Positions 1 to 6,425 are shown, counted from the first letter of the stretch. The stretch: DNA of 15,355 nucleotides from an uncultured Candidatus Saccharibacteria bacterium (GCA_949063825.1 CARSRA010000017.1:1-15355), one strand, 5' to 3'. Made by a program: numbers and translations. Notes: generated by a model from the sequence alone, not told the origin.

Positions 1-324
1 CTCGTGGAGTTTGCTCGCTCGCAGGATCATAACATGGACAAAATACGTGCTGCTCGCGAGCAAACTCTAACCAGGATTGATCAAGCTATGATGAAAGTGA
101 CTGAGGCTCAGAAAATTTTGGAGAGTTTGAGTCCTGAACGCGTATTAGAACGTGGATACGCGTTACTTCTTGCCGGCAGCGATAAAATCGCCGCCGGCAG
201 CGAGCTAGAGCTCATCACTAAGGATTACCTTGTCGTAACAAGGGTGAAAAGTGTCAGAGAGCGAAATCACCCCTTTTCTGACAAGCTTGCTGTAACAGGG
301 GTGAAAAGTGATGACTTGACATAG
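1..324 (+). CDS. xseA: Exodeoxyribonuclease VII large subunit, C-terminal fragment
   Basis: The frame is open at base 1, so only the last 107 codons are present. Exonuclease VII degrades single-stranded DNA from both ends, using a large XseA subunit with several small XseB subunits. The fragment shows an amphipathic helical stretch followed by LSPERVLERGYALLL, the LSP..xLxRGYA signature of the XseA C-terminal domain, and then a short beta region ending near VVTRVKSVRER. The next gene is xseB, which supports the call. After VKSVRER comes an extra tail containing AVTGVKS, which repeats VVTRVKS and arises from a partial 57-bp duplication at DNA level (229-310). The tail does not look like normal XseA sequence. 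The stop is TAG. Confidence 0.87.
   Translation, partial: LVEFARSQDHNMDKIRAAREQTLTRIDQAMMKVTEAQKILESLSPERVLERGYALLLAGSDKIAAGSELELITKDYLVVTRVKSVRERNHPFSDKLAVTGVKSDDLT
229..310 (+). repeat. Partial in-frame 57-bp-offset duplication in the xseA 3' end
   Basis: Bases 229-253 and 286-310 match at 22 of 25 positions at an offset of 57 bp (19 codons), so the repeat stays in frame and duplicates the peptide VTxVKS. Between and within the copies is an 8-bp inverted repeat, TCACCCCT (267-274) and AGGGGTGA (297-304), so the insert can fold into a hairpin. It may be a local tandem duplication or a small palindromic element that entered the gene end. Confidence 0.7.
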
Positions 325-408
325 GGCTAAAATAGAGCTATTGGATATGAGAATAGATATGAATGTACAAGAGCCAACAAACGTAAAAAGAGGGAGAATA
401 AATTAAAA

Positions 409-690
409 ATGCCTAAAACTACCAAAAAGACCGAAACAGCTGAAACAACCGGAATTACTGAAGCGGTTGAAGTCATTAAGAATACCAAAACTCCTGAGGC
501 TCCTAGGACCATAACTGAGAAGATTACCGAGTTGGATCAGGCGCTAGAATGGTTTTATGGTGAAGATTTTCAATTGGATCAAGCGGTCGCAAAATACCAA
601 TCCGCGACTAAACTGGCGGCTGAAATTAATCATGAATTGGCGGAACTTAAAAATCAGGTCGAGCTTATCGAAGACTTTACAAAAAGTTAA
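409..690 (+). CDS. xseB: Exodeoxyribonuclease VII small subunit
   Basis: This 93-residue protein is the small subunit that assembles on XseA to form exonuclease VII. Residues about 36-90 form the all-helical XseB domain: ITELDQALEWFYGEDFQLDQA followed by a helix ending in AELKNQVELIEDF, matching the family pattern of a helix, an acidic turn (xDFxLD) and a long second helix. Residues 1-35 are a Thr/Lys/Glu-rich low-complexity extension that the core family lacks. The ATG follows a purine-rich GGGAG about 12 nt upstream, a loose spacing. The gene lies 84 bp after xseA, as expected for the pair. Its 3' end carries the -35 box of the next gene's promoter. Confidence 0.85.
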   Translation: MPKTTKKTETAETTGITEAVEVIKNTKTPEAPRTITEKITELDQALEWFYGEDFQLDQAVAKYQSATKLAAEINHELAELKNQVELIEDFTKS

Positions 691-705
691 TGCTCGGTAT
701 ATAAT
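676..705 (+). promoter_or_regulatory. Promoter of the 712 gene, predicted leaderless
   Basis: TTTACA (676-681), an 18-bp spacer and TATAAT (700-705) lie across the xseB stop codon. Six nucleotides separate the -10 box from the ATG at 712, which places the expected start of transcription on the A of the start codon. No Shine-Dalgarno fits in this space. Confidence 0.7.
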
Positions 706-711
706 ATAAGC

Positions 712-1497
712 ATGTTTGGAAAGAAAAATTCGGGTAGCGTGATTGAGCCAGCAAGGAATACACCTAGCCCGGTTTTCGCTCCAGCTACGCCGGGACAGAC
801 GATTTCACCGACTGGTGCACCGGTTACTTCGCAGAATATGATGGTCCCCGAGAGCCAGGACGAAAAACGCCGTACGCTTATCATGGCACTGGTTATAGCG
901 CTCTTGGCGATTCTTGCGGTGGTTTTTGCCGTTTTGTTTATAATGAAATTAATTGAGAATCAGAATTTGACGGCTGATCAGGATAGAGTCGATGCCGCCA
1001 TTGCAATTGCGGTTGCTGAAAATACCGAGAAGTTGAACGCTGAGTTTGAGATCGCGAGAAAAGATCCATATCGCGAGTTTTTGGGTCCAGAAGATTACGG
1101 TAGTCTTTCGTTTAAATATCCGCAAACTTGGAGTGTCTATATCGCAAAGGATGCTTCCAAAGGTGGTGATTTCGAAGCCTATATGAACCCTGTAGAAGTT
1201 GAGGCTCCCAGTAACACTACTATCAATGCTTTGAGAGTTGCGATTCGCGATACGGCGATCGATTCAGTAATTCAGACTTACGAGAGTTATGTCAAGTCCG
1301 GTAAAATGGCGTTTTCGACTCGGCAGGTCGGTGGTGTGACGGCTAATTTTTATGTCGGTGAATTGCCGGCTGGTAAAATGCGTGGAGCAATTTGCATTTT
1401 CAAGGTTCGTGACAAGACAGTGATTTTACAAACTGATGCTGAGGTGTTCCTAGAAGAGTTCAATCGTTTGCTTGACACCGTGACAATGAGTCTGTAG
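712..1497 (+). CDS. Single-pass membrane protein with extracytoplasmic domain
   Basis: I do not recognise a named family. The 261-residue protein has a Pro/Thr/Ser-rich N-terminal segment (about 10-48), a positively charged EKRR, then one strong hydrophobic helix at about 56-79, giving a probable N-in, C-out topology. A short acidic helix (about 85-115) links to a globular domain starting near LSFKYPQTWSVY. The FxYPxxW start is common in anchored PsbP-like or lipoprotein-like domains of CPR bacteria, but this is a resemblance only. It has its own promoter with no leader. It sits just upstream of the pilus-type ATPase, so a role at the cell surface or in pilus assembly is possible but unproven. 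Confidence 0.8.
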   Translation: MFGKKNSGSVIEPARNTPSPVFAPATPGQTISPTGAPVTSQNMMVPESQDEKRRTLIMALVIALLAILAVVFAVLFIMKLIENQNLTADQDRVDAAIAIAVAENTEKLNAEFEIARKDPYREFLGPEDYGSLSFKYPQTWSVYIAKDASKGGDFEAYMNPVEVEAPSNTTINALRVAIRDTAIDSVIQTYESYVKSGKMAFSTRQVGGVTANFYVGELPAGKMRGAICIFKVRDKTVILQTDAEVFLEEFNRLLDTVTMSL

Positions 1498-1530
1498 GGA
1501 TCAATTAAAACGCAGGGTGGTTTTAGAATC

Positions 1531-3138
1531 ATGGACGAACAAACAATTCAACGCAAACGTCGTGAACAAGAAGAGCAGGCTACGCGTGAGCGTGCGCGGT
1601 TGCTTGGTTTGCCATATCTTGATACGCGCGATTTTGAGTTGATTATTCCATTAGTACCGGACCTGTTGACTGTCCAAGAAATGCATGAAAATTATGCCGT
1701 GCCGCTTCAAGCGGGCGGTGATGATTCACCGTATCGTTTTATGGTCACGAGCCAGACGCCAAATAGTTGGATGAAGAAGCTGGCTGAACGTTATGTTAGT
1801 GAGGGGAAGCATGTGACCTTCTTTTTGGTTTCGCGCTCGGCGTTTGGTGTGTTCATGCTTCGTTACGATCCACCTAAAGACATTAAATATGATGATATCC
1901 GGATCGCTTCGGAAGGTGATTCGGAGACTATTGCTGAAGTTAGCCAGACGCTAAATTCAGTCTCGACCGACAAAGTTTTCAATTTTTTGATTGATCAGGC
2001 TGATAAATTAGGCGCTTCGGATATTCATATTGAAAATATGCGTGAAGAAATCCGCATCCGCATGCGTGTAGATGGGATTTTGCATCCAGTCGCCAATATC
2101 AACAAGGATCGTTATCGTATTTTTATGGGTGAGTTATCGGCGCGCGCAAATGTTTCAACTGCTGCTACTAAACCACAGTCTGGCCACATGCAACAGGAGA
2201 TTCATCGTGACGGCGCCTCACACTTGCTTAATATTCGCGTCGAAATGGTGCCGACGATGTATGGTCAGGATGCGGTCTTACGTTTGTTTAACTTCGACGA
2301 GACCCTGCTTAATCTCGATCTACTTGGTCTTTCTGAAAATGAAATGGCGATTATCCGAGAGGTTATTTCACATCCTCGTGGTTTAGTTTTGATGGTTGGT
2401 CCGACTGGTTCTGGTAAAAGTACAACCTTGTATTCGATCCTAAATGCGCTTAATACCACCGAACGCAAGATTATTACGCTGGAAGATCCGATTGAATATG
2501 GTATTACAGGGATCGCACAAATTCCGATTCATACGAATGATGGTGGAAGCTTCGCTGAAGGTCTACGTTCGGTCTTACGTCTTGATCCAGATGTTGTAAT
2601 GGTAGGGGAAATTCGTGACCAGGACACCGCAAAAACTGCAATCCAGGCGTCGATCACCGGACACTTAGTGCTCAGTTCGTTCCACGCTAATTCTACTGCG
2701 GCGGCTTTTGCGAGGATGATTGATCTGATCGGTACGAACCCGATTTTCGCGAGCTCGATCCGTCTTTTGATGGCGCAGCGTTTGGTACGCAAGTTGGCTC
2801 CAAACAAAAAAGCTTATCGACCCGATGCGTATACGCTGGATTATTTACAGCGTGTTTTAGCTGGATTTGAGAATATTAATTGGGACACCTTAGAGCTTTA
2901 TCAGCCGGTCCCGAGTGATAAATATCCATTCGGATTTTCAGGACGGACCGTTTTGATTGAGCAGTTAGTGGTGAGTGACGATATTCAGGCCTTTTTGCGT
3001 GGTGACATTTCGGATGTTAATACGCAGGCGATAGAGTATTCAGCTCGTGAGCATGGTATGCTGACTTTAGAGCAAAAGGGATGCCTTGCAGTAATTCGTG
3101 GCGATACCACGCTCGAAGAGATCTCCCGCGTGATATAA
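1531..3138 (+). CDS. PilB/GspE-family secretion/pilus assembly ATPase
   Basis: A hexameric ATPase of the type II secretion / type IV pilus extension family, powering pilin polymerisation at the inner face of the membrane. The N-terminal region (about 1-150) looks like a T2SSE/MshEN-type domain. The catalytic part shows Walker A GPTGSGKS (290-297), an Asp box LEDPIEYG (317-324), Walker B DPDVVMVGEIRD with E360, and a His box TGHLVLSSFHAN (376-387). The length (535) is normal for the family. The two CxxC pairs that bind zinc in many GspE/PilB proteins are absent; I see a single cysteine, near the C terminus. No other pilus genes are in the window. AGGGTGG, 10 nt before the ATG, is a possible Shine-Dalgarno. 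A PilT retraction ATPase is less likely because of the length and N-terminal domain. Confidence 0.88.
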   Translation: MDEQTIQRKRREQEEQATRERARLLGLPYLDTRDFELIIPLVPDLLTVQEMHENYAVPLQAGGDDSPYRFMVTSQTPNSWMKKLAERYVSEGKHVTFFLVSRSAFGVFMLRYDPPKDIKYDDIRIASEGDSETIAEVSQTLNSVSTDKVFNFLIDQADKLGASDIHIENMREEIRIRMRVDGILHPVANINKDRYRIFMGELSARANVSTAATKPQSGHMQQEIHRDGASHLLNIRVEMVPTMYGQDAVLRLFNFDETLLNLDLLGLSENEMAIIREVISHPRGLVLMVGPTGSGKSTTLYSILNALNTTERKIITLEDPIEYGITGIAQIPIHTNDGGSFAEGLRSVLRLDPDVVMVGEIRDQDTAKTAIQASITGHLVLSSFHANSTAAAFARMIDLIGTNPIFASSIRLLMAQRLVRKLAPNKKAYRPDAYTLDYLQRVLAGFENINWDTLELYQPVPSDKYPFGFSGRTVLIEQLVVSDDIQAFLRGDISDVNTQAIEYSAREHGMLTLEQKGCLAVIRGDTTLEEISRVI

Positions 3139-3139
3139 T
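3131..3139 (+). promoter_or_regulatory. Extended -10 promoter of the kinase gene, predicted leaderless
   Basis: TGATATAAT is a TGn-extended -10 box overlapping the stop codon of the ATPase gene. TATAAT (3134-3139) ends 6 nt before the ATG at 3146. No clear -35 box is visible, which the extended -10 may make up for. Confidence 0.65.
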
Positions 3140-3145
3140 ATATTC

Positions 3146-3844
3146 ATGCAGAGTGAGGTAAAACGGGATGTTGATGGTATTTTGGTCGCTGCGCACGATC
3201 TCAAGGCGCCGCTATGTTTGGTGCGTCAGCTTGCTTTATCGCTCGACTTAGCCGAAGATACTGCTGCGCGCGCTCGGATACAATCACAAATCGTTACTAC
3301 GTCCGAGCGCGCGCTGAAACAGATTGGTGACTTCACGAAATTGGCGCGGCTCGAGGATGGCCTTTTTCCGCTTGAGCCAGTTAGTGTTCGCGGTGTCTGT
3401 GATGAAGTTTACCGTAATCTCGAGCCGCTTTTTCGTTATGATCATCGTCAAATTATCTTAAAATATCACAATCGCTCACGTCTCGCTGTGGCAAACCGTG
3501 AACTGTTAGGTAGCGTAGTACATAATCTTTGCACGAATGCTCTACATTATTCAAATGCTGAGACGGTGAGTCGTCTCGAGATCTCTGATCGTGGTAACCA
3601 AATTCGCATTGGCATACGTGATTATGGCCCGAGCTTGCCTACCAAAGTCTGGCGCAAGATCAGCCGTGGCGGGATTGACCAACCGACGGCGGTTGCGATG
3701 CGCTCAGGCAGTTCTGGACTAGGCCTTTATTTTGTTTCTCAATTTGCGCGTTATATGCACTGCGATTTCGGGGCGACTCGGCATCACGACGGCACTAGCT
3801 TCTTTATTGATTTACCGGCTTCGCGTCAGGCGACCTTGTTTTGA
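3146..3844 (+). CDS. Soluble sensor histidine kinase
   Basis: A 232-residue kinase core without membrane helices or an N-terminal sensor domain. The H box AAHDLKAPL places the phospho-accepting histidine at H17, almost at the N terminus. The HATPase domain shows an N box HNLCTNALHYSN (N127, N131), a G1-like RDYGPSLP (D159, degenerate after the first glycine) and a G2 motif SGSSGLGLYF (187-196). It should autophosphorylate and pass the phosphate to the receiver encoded next. Without its own sensor it must receive input from a partner protein or its dimer state. It ends with TGA and the downstream receiver is in the same frame, so the two could once have been, or could by readthrough be, a hybrid kinase. 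The protein family is certain; the stimulus is unknown. Confidence 0.87.
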   Translation: MQSEVKRDVDGILVAAHDLKAPLCLVRQLALSLDLAEDTAARARIQSQIVTTSERALKQIGDFTKLARLEDGLFPLEPVSVRGVCDEVYRNLEPLFRYDHRQIILKYHNRSRLAVANRELLGSVVHNLCTNALHYSNAETVSRLEISDRGNQIRIGIRDYGPSLPTKVWRKISRGGIDQPTAVAMRSGSSGLGLYFVSQFARYMHCDFGATRHHDGTSFFIDLPASRQATLF

Positions 3845-3848
3845 GGTG
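3843..3848 (+). promoter_or_regulatory. Shine-Dalgarno that decides the receiver start
   Basis: GAGGTG overlaps the kinase stop codon and lies 5 nt before the ATG at 3854. It overlaps the alternative GTG at 3848, so that codon cannot use it. The ATG is therefore the better start. Confidence 0.6.
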
Positions 3849-3853
3849 TGCAA

Positions 3854-4249
3854 ATGATTTTTATTATCGAAGATGATCCGGTGATGGCAGAGTGTATGGC
3901 GCTTGCAACTCGGCGTGCAGGCAAGGTTGAGATCCGGATTTTTTCGGACGTAATATCGGCCGTGCAGGCGCTTGATCGTCAATTGCCAAAATTAATTTTC
4001 TTGGATATTTTATTGAGTGGTCCAGATGGTTTTACACTCCTTAATGAGCTCAGCTCTTATGACGATACATCCAAGATCCCGATCGTGATCGTAAGCTCAT
4101 TGGCTCTTGCCGATGTGAAACTCAGTCATTACGGAGTTGTAAAAATTTTAGATAAGGCAACAATGACACCTACGCAAGTAACTGATTTAGTACGAGATTT
4201 TTTGGATAACGCTAGACTTTCGATATCTGGAGGGTCAACCGATGCCTAA
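3854..4249 (+). CDS. Stand-alone response regulator receiver
   Basis: A 131-residue CheY-like receiver without an output domain. Numbered from the ATG at 3854, the acidic pocket is E6-D7-D8 (FIIEDDP), the phospho-acceptor is D51 in LIFLDILLSGPDG, the switch Ser/Thr is S81 or S82 in IVIVSS, and the conserved lysine is K101 in KILDKATM. The usual KP after the last strand is replaced by KA. It likely works by protein-protein contact, for example on the pilus ATPase or another machine, since no DNA-binding domain follows. It is translationally coupled to the kinase and overlaps recO by 8 bp. A GTG three codons... two codons earlier (3848) is a less likely start. Confidence 0.87.
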   Translation: MIFIIEDDPVMAECMALATRRAGKVEIRIFSDVISAVQALDRQLPKLIFLDILLSGPDGFTLLNELSSYDDTSKIPIVIVSSLALADVKLSHYGVVKILDKATMTPTQVTDLVRDFLDNARLSISGGSTDA

Positions 4250-4904
4250 TGATATTCGTACTCATGCGCTAGTATTGAGGCGCACAAACTACGGCGAGTC
4301 AGATCGAATTCTGAATCTGATCACGCCAGTCGGTAAAATTGCAGTACTAGCTCGCAGTGTGCGCAAAGAAAAATCACGTTTAGCCGGGGCAGTAGAATTA
4401 TTTACGGTGAGCGACGTAGTGATTCATGAGGGGCGTGGTAAGCTCGCTACGCTCACTGGTGCCAAGATGTTGAGTTTTTATCATAAAATTTTGAGTGACC
4501 TAGCTTTACTAGAGCTCGCTTCGACTTTTCTAAAGAAAATTGAACGTGCCGCTGAGCAGACTGACAATCCGGAGTTTTTTGAGATAGTCAATCAAGCTTT
4601 AAGTGGGCTGAACGATGGTATCTCGCCTGAGTTAGTCGCACTCTGGTTTGATTTTAATCTTTTCTGTGCGACCGGAGAGGAGATTAATTTGCTCTATGAT
4701 ATCAGAGGGGAAAAATTAGTTGCTAAGCAGCAATATACTTGGGATGATATCGAGCAAGCTCTAAGTCCCGACCCGCAGGGAGCGATAGGCGCGAATGAGA
4801 TCAAATTGGCACGCCTAATTCTTGGTGCTAAGCTAAAAATTGTTGCAAGTGTCGATAAAGTCGAAGAAATTTTACCTAGAATCGCCCATATCCCCAAAAA
4901 ATAG
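4242..4904 (+). CDS. recO: DNA repair protein RecO
   Basis: RecO loads RecA onto single-stranded DNA in the RecF pathway and anneals complementary strands. The N-terminal OB-fold (about 1-80) carries the family pattern: ALVLRRTNYGESDRILNLITPVGKIAVLARSVRKEKSRL, in which a redox/charge-conserved YxExDRIL is followed by the GKI and R-basic region. The rest is helical. The protein has 220 residues against about 240-250 usually, and only one cysteine, so the four-Cys zinc site seen in many RecO proteins is missing, as is common in CPR. A good Shine-Dalgarno, GGAGGG (4229-4234), lies 7 nt upstream. The start overlaps the receiver gene by 8 bp, which implies co-translation. Confidence 0.85.
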   Translation: MPNDIRTHALVLRRTNYGESDRILNLITPVGKIAVLARSVRKEKSRLAGAVELFTVSDVVIHEGRGKLATLTGAKMLSFYHKILSDLALLELASTFLKKIERAAEQTDNPEFFEIVNQALSGLNDGISPELVALWFDFNLFCATGEEINLLYDIRGEKLVAKQQYTWDDIEQALSPDPQGAIGANEIKLARLILGAKLKIVASVDKVEEILPRIAHIPKK

Positions 4905-4951
4905 CATAAAACCCACGAGATTGGGGAAAATCTATAAATCTATGCCATAAA

Positions 4952-4969
4952 TTAGGCGAAAATGCCTAA
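4952..4969 (+). terminator. Weak hairpin after recO
   Basis: TTAGGC (4952-4957), a 6-nt loop and GCCTAA (4964-4969) form a short stem. It is followed by A residues rather than a T tract on the plus strand, so termination is doubtful. It could serve as a processing or weak pause site. Confidence 0.25.
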
Positions 4970-4984
4970 AAAACATTAAAACTA

Positions 4985-5013
4985 TTGACTTTTTTGATAA
5001 AGTATGATACAAT
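4985..5013 (+). promoter_or_regulatory. Strong promoter of the 5142 gene
   Basis: TTGACT (4985-4990), a 17-bp spacer and TACAAT (5008-5013) preceded by TGA, an extended -10. Transcription should start at about A5020-A5022, giving an RNA that begins near TAGGGAC. The upstream part, ATTGACTTTTTTGATAAA, is nearly the same as the promoter of the helicase gene (12697-12713). Confidence 0.78.
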
Positions 5014-5019
5014 CAAGGT

Positions 5020-5141
5020 ATAGGGACTTTTGCTAACGCACTTAAGCTTCTTTGAAGACTGGTGCGTGCACATCTGTCCTGAGGAACCTTAAATTGCAAA
5101 AGTCCTAGTCTAATCTGAATTTATAGAAGAGGGGGATTCAT
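5020..5141 (+). promoter_or_regulatory. Structured 5' leader of the 5142 gene
   Basis: A leader of about 120 nt whose ends pair perfectly: GGACTTTTGC (5024-5033) with GCAAAAGTCC (5096-5105). Inside, ACGCAC (5036-5041) pairs with GTGCGT (5062-5067) around a CTTC-TTT-GAAG hairpin (5047-5057). The remaining 5068-5095 could form a small second arm. The closed stem ends about 22 nt before the Shine-Dalgarno AGAGGGGG (5128-5135). This resembles a riboswitch or cis-regulatory RNA layout but matches no class that I know. Confidence 0.55.
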
Positions 5142-5651
5142 ATGAGTTTCAAAGAATGTGTCGATGAGTTATTAGTAATTCATGCTTCGTTTATTGATTT
5201 ACTTTGTTTAACCGAAAGCGAAACAGCAAGGCTCAAAGAGTTACACGAGGCGCTGATACCGTTTGGTTTGAATTGCCGAGTGACCTGCATAGGAAAAGAC
5301 GGTGAGCGGCATCCGCCAGAAGTCGAGATTGTCAAGGTGACCGAGGAATCGGATGTATGCTCGCAGGTTTTAAGCTTCGATGAGATCAGAGGCGCTACGA
5401 AATTATTGCGCTTCATCTCGGACTACAGGGGTGTCTTGGCAGAGTCTGGCGACGCGCCAACGGCGTTCAGTGAACTTTTAGCAAGATTACGTGCAGTGGA
5501 ACTGACGACTACAAAAGCCAATTTGGATCTCGGCGCACGATTTTCTCAGATTTGCGCTGAAATTGATGTCAAAATTGACACCGAAATTAAGGTCGAAATT
5601 GAGGCTGAGCAGGGGAAGACTGCCGAGCCACACGCATGCGAGGAGATTTGA
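5142..5651 (+). CDS. Unrecognised soluble protein with a tandem-repeat tail
   Basis: I do not recognise this 169-residue protein. It has no signal peptide or membrane segment and is predicted to be cytoplasmic. Residues about 1-45 are helical (FIDLLCLTESETARLKELHE), followed by a strand-rich part (GLNCRVTCIGKDG, VEIVKVTEE) and helices at about 78-135. Near the C terminus a four-residue unit repeats four times (EIDV, KIDT, EIKV, EIEA; residues 140-155), an alternating charged/hydrophobic strip encoded by 12-bp tandem repeats. It has its own strong promoter, a folded leader, a very strong Shine-Dalgarno 6 nt before the ATG and a terminator downstream, so it is a single-gene unit between recO and rarA. 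Its promoter and start region resemble those of the helicase gene at 12925. Confidence 0.7.
   Translation: MSFKECVDELLVIHASFIDLLCLTESETARLKELHEALIPFGLNCRVTCIGKDGERHPPEVEIVKVTEESDVCSQVLSFDEIRGATKLLRFISDYRGVLAESGDAPTAFSELLARLRAVELTTTKANLDLGARFSQICAEIDVKIDTEIKVEIEAEQGKTAEPHACEEI
5559..5606 (+). repeat. Four 12-bp tandem repeats within the 5142 gene
   Basis: Four consecutive imperfect 12-bp units, each of the form (G/A)AA ATT NNN NCN/GTC, encode EIDV-KIDT-EIKV-EIEA. Because the unit is a multiple of 3, a change in copy number would alter tail length without breaking the frame. Confidence 0.65.
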
Positions 5652-5660
5652 AATACGGGA

Positions 5661-5806
5661 AATAGGCAGAGACAAGCCAAACAGCAAAGAAGGACTAGTA
5701 CATCGTAGAACCACCTCGGGGAAACCCGAGGTATTCTTGTTGGTATCGGTTGTTTAGGTTAATGAGCGAGGAAACTGCGCAGGACTCCTGAAATACTCTG
5801 CCTATT
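5661..5806. repeat. 11-bp inverted repeat enclosing the 5142 terminator region
   Basis: AATAGGCAGAG (5661-5671) and CTCTGCCTATT (5796-5806) are perfect inverted copies about 124 bp apart. The right copy overlaps the -35 region of the 5922 promoter. The enclosed segment holds the hairpin at 5713-5732 and a possible 9-bp bulged stem between about 5676-5684 and 5746-5756. Read as RNA this could be one closed structure. A chance match is possible. Confidence 0.45.
5713..5739 (+). terminator. Intrinsic terminator after the 5142 gene
   Basis: ACCTCGGG (5713-5720), a GAAA tetraloop and CCCGAGGT (5725-5732) form a perfect 8-bp stem, followed by ATTCTTGTT. The T-rich tail is interrupted but adequate. 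It lies 62 bp past the stop codon. Confidence 0.7.
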
Positions 5807-5833
5807 GACAATACTCTATATCTGTGATAAAAT
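5805..5833 (+). promoter_or_regulatory. Consensus promoter of the 5922 gene
   Basis: TTGACA (5805-5810), a 17-bp spacer and TAAAAT (5828-5833) with an upstream TGA (extended -10). The core ATCTGTGATAAAATAGAAG is nearly the same as in the 12925 promoter, and the predicted RNA begins at A5840 or A5842 in ATAGGGG. The leader of about 80 nt has a small stem GGGGTT/AACCTC (5843-5848 with 5855-5860) and a possible GCATC/GATGC pairing (5863-5867 with 5895-5899). Confidence 0.82.
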
Positions 5834-5921
5834 AGAAGGATAGGGGTTAAATAAAACCTCAAGCATCTTAACGAATTTACTAACTTTTGCCAGCGATGCA
5901 CTAAAAAATAAGGGGGTAAAA

Positions 5922-6425
5922 ATGGGTATTAATAACGAAGTGCCGGTAACTTTATCGGTGATTAGGGACAACTTTCCAGGCTGTGAAGTATCCCGCACAA
6001 AACGCGGGATCGAGGTGGTTGATCGACGTTTGCTCGGTCAAAATCTCAAACTAATTTTTAGGAAAGGGGACATGGTGCCGGTTGAGCTGCTTTCACAACA
6101 ATTGGAGTTAGAGATAGAATACGGTGAACCTTGGGCGCTGCATGGAATTACGGTAAAGTGTCCCATGTGGGTTTGGTTTGGATTATATTGCGGCTCTTAT
6201 GGTAGCAAAGGTCACTATCTCGAACCATTATTACTGAGCGACGAACGAGTCAATGCCATGGCGCTCAGTGTCAATCTTAGCGCCATGGAGGCAGACAACG
6301 TCGTGATACCGAAAGAGGCTATCGGCCATTGGCGGATTTCGCGCAGTAACGGGACGACACTGGTCTTGTTGGTGCCGCTCTCGGAGCGCGACCGTATCGG
6401 TCTTTGCAATCTCTTCGGTTATTAA
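5922..6425 (+). CDS. Unrecognised protein
   Basis: This 167-residue protein matches no family I know. It has no signal peptide and no clear transmembrane helix; the patch CPMWVWFGLYCGSYG (about 86-100) is aromatic and glycine-rich, with two cysteines about ten residues apart. The sequence alternates predicted strands and loops and contains a central VxLLSQQLELEIEYG segment. The Shine-Dalgarno AGGGGGT (5911-5917) is 4 nt before the ATG and is strong. The gene has its own consensus promoter and a hairpin after the stop, so it is monocistronic. Bases 6256-6288 in the coding region hold a perfect 10-bp inverted repeat. The promoter links it to the 5142 and 12925 genes rather than to the neighbouring recO and rarA. 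Confidence 0.7.
   Translation: MGINNEVPVTLSVIRDNFPGCEVSRTKRGIEVVDRRLLGQNLKLIFRKGDMVPVELLSQQLELEIEYGEPWALHGITVKCPMWVWFGLYCGSYGSKGHYLEPLLLSDERVNAMALSVNLSAMEADNVVIPKEAIGHWRISRSNGTTLVLLVPLSERDRIGLCNLFGY
6256..6288. repeat. 10-bp inverted repeat inside the 5922 gene
   Basis: CCATGGCGCT (6256-6265) and AGCGCCATGG (6279-6288) pair perfectly around a 13-nt loop. In mRNA this gives a stable internal hairpin in the last third of the coding region. The function is unknown. Confidence 0.6.

Noticed and set aside
316..344. TTGACA (316-321) at the end of xseA as a promoter for xseB
   Set aside because: At 17-18 bp downstream there is only TATTGG or similar, and TAAAAT (328-333) is far too close. Not a convincing -10.
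347..406. 19-codon ORF (ATG 347) between xseA and xseB
   Set aside because: No Shine-Dalgarno and no recognisable peptide; likely chance.
3842..3844. UGA as a sense (Gly) codon, which would fuse kinase and receiver
   Set aside because: No in-frame TGA occurs inside the long conserved genes, so the standard code is far more likely.
5575..5603. TTGACA within the 5142 gene as an internal promoter
   Set aside because: No acceptable -10 box lies 16-18 bp downstream; the match comes from the AAATTGA repeat units.
5761..5806. GAGGAAACTGCGCAGGACTCC resemblance to the RNase P RNA motif GAGGAAAGTCC
   Set aside because: Only a short partial match, and the segment is far too small for RNase P RNA; no other conserved P RNA elements are seen.
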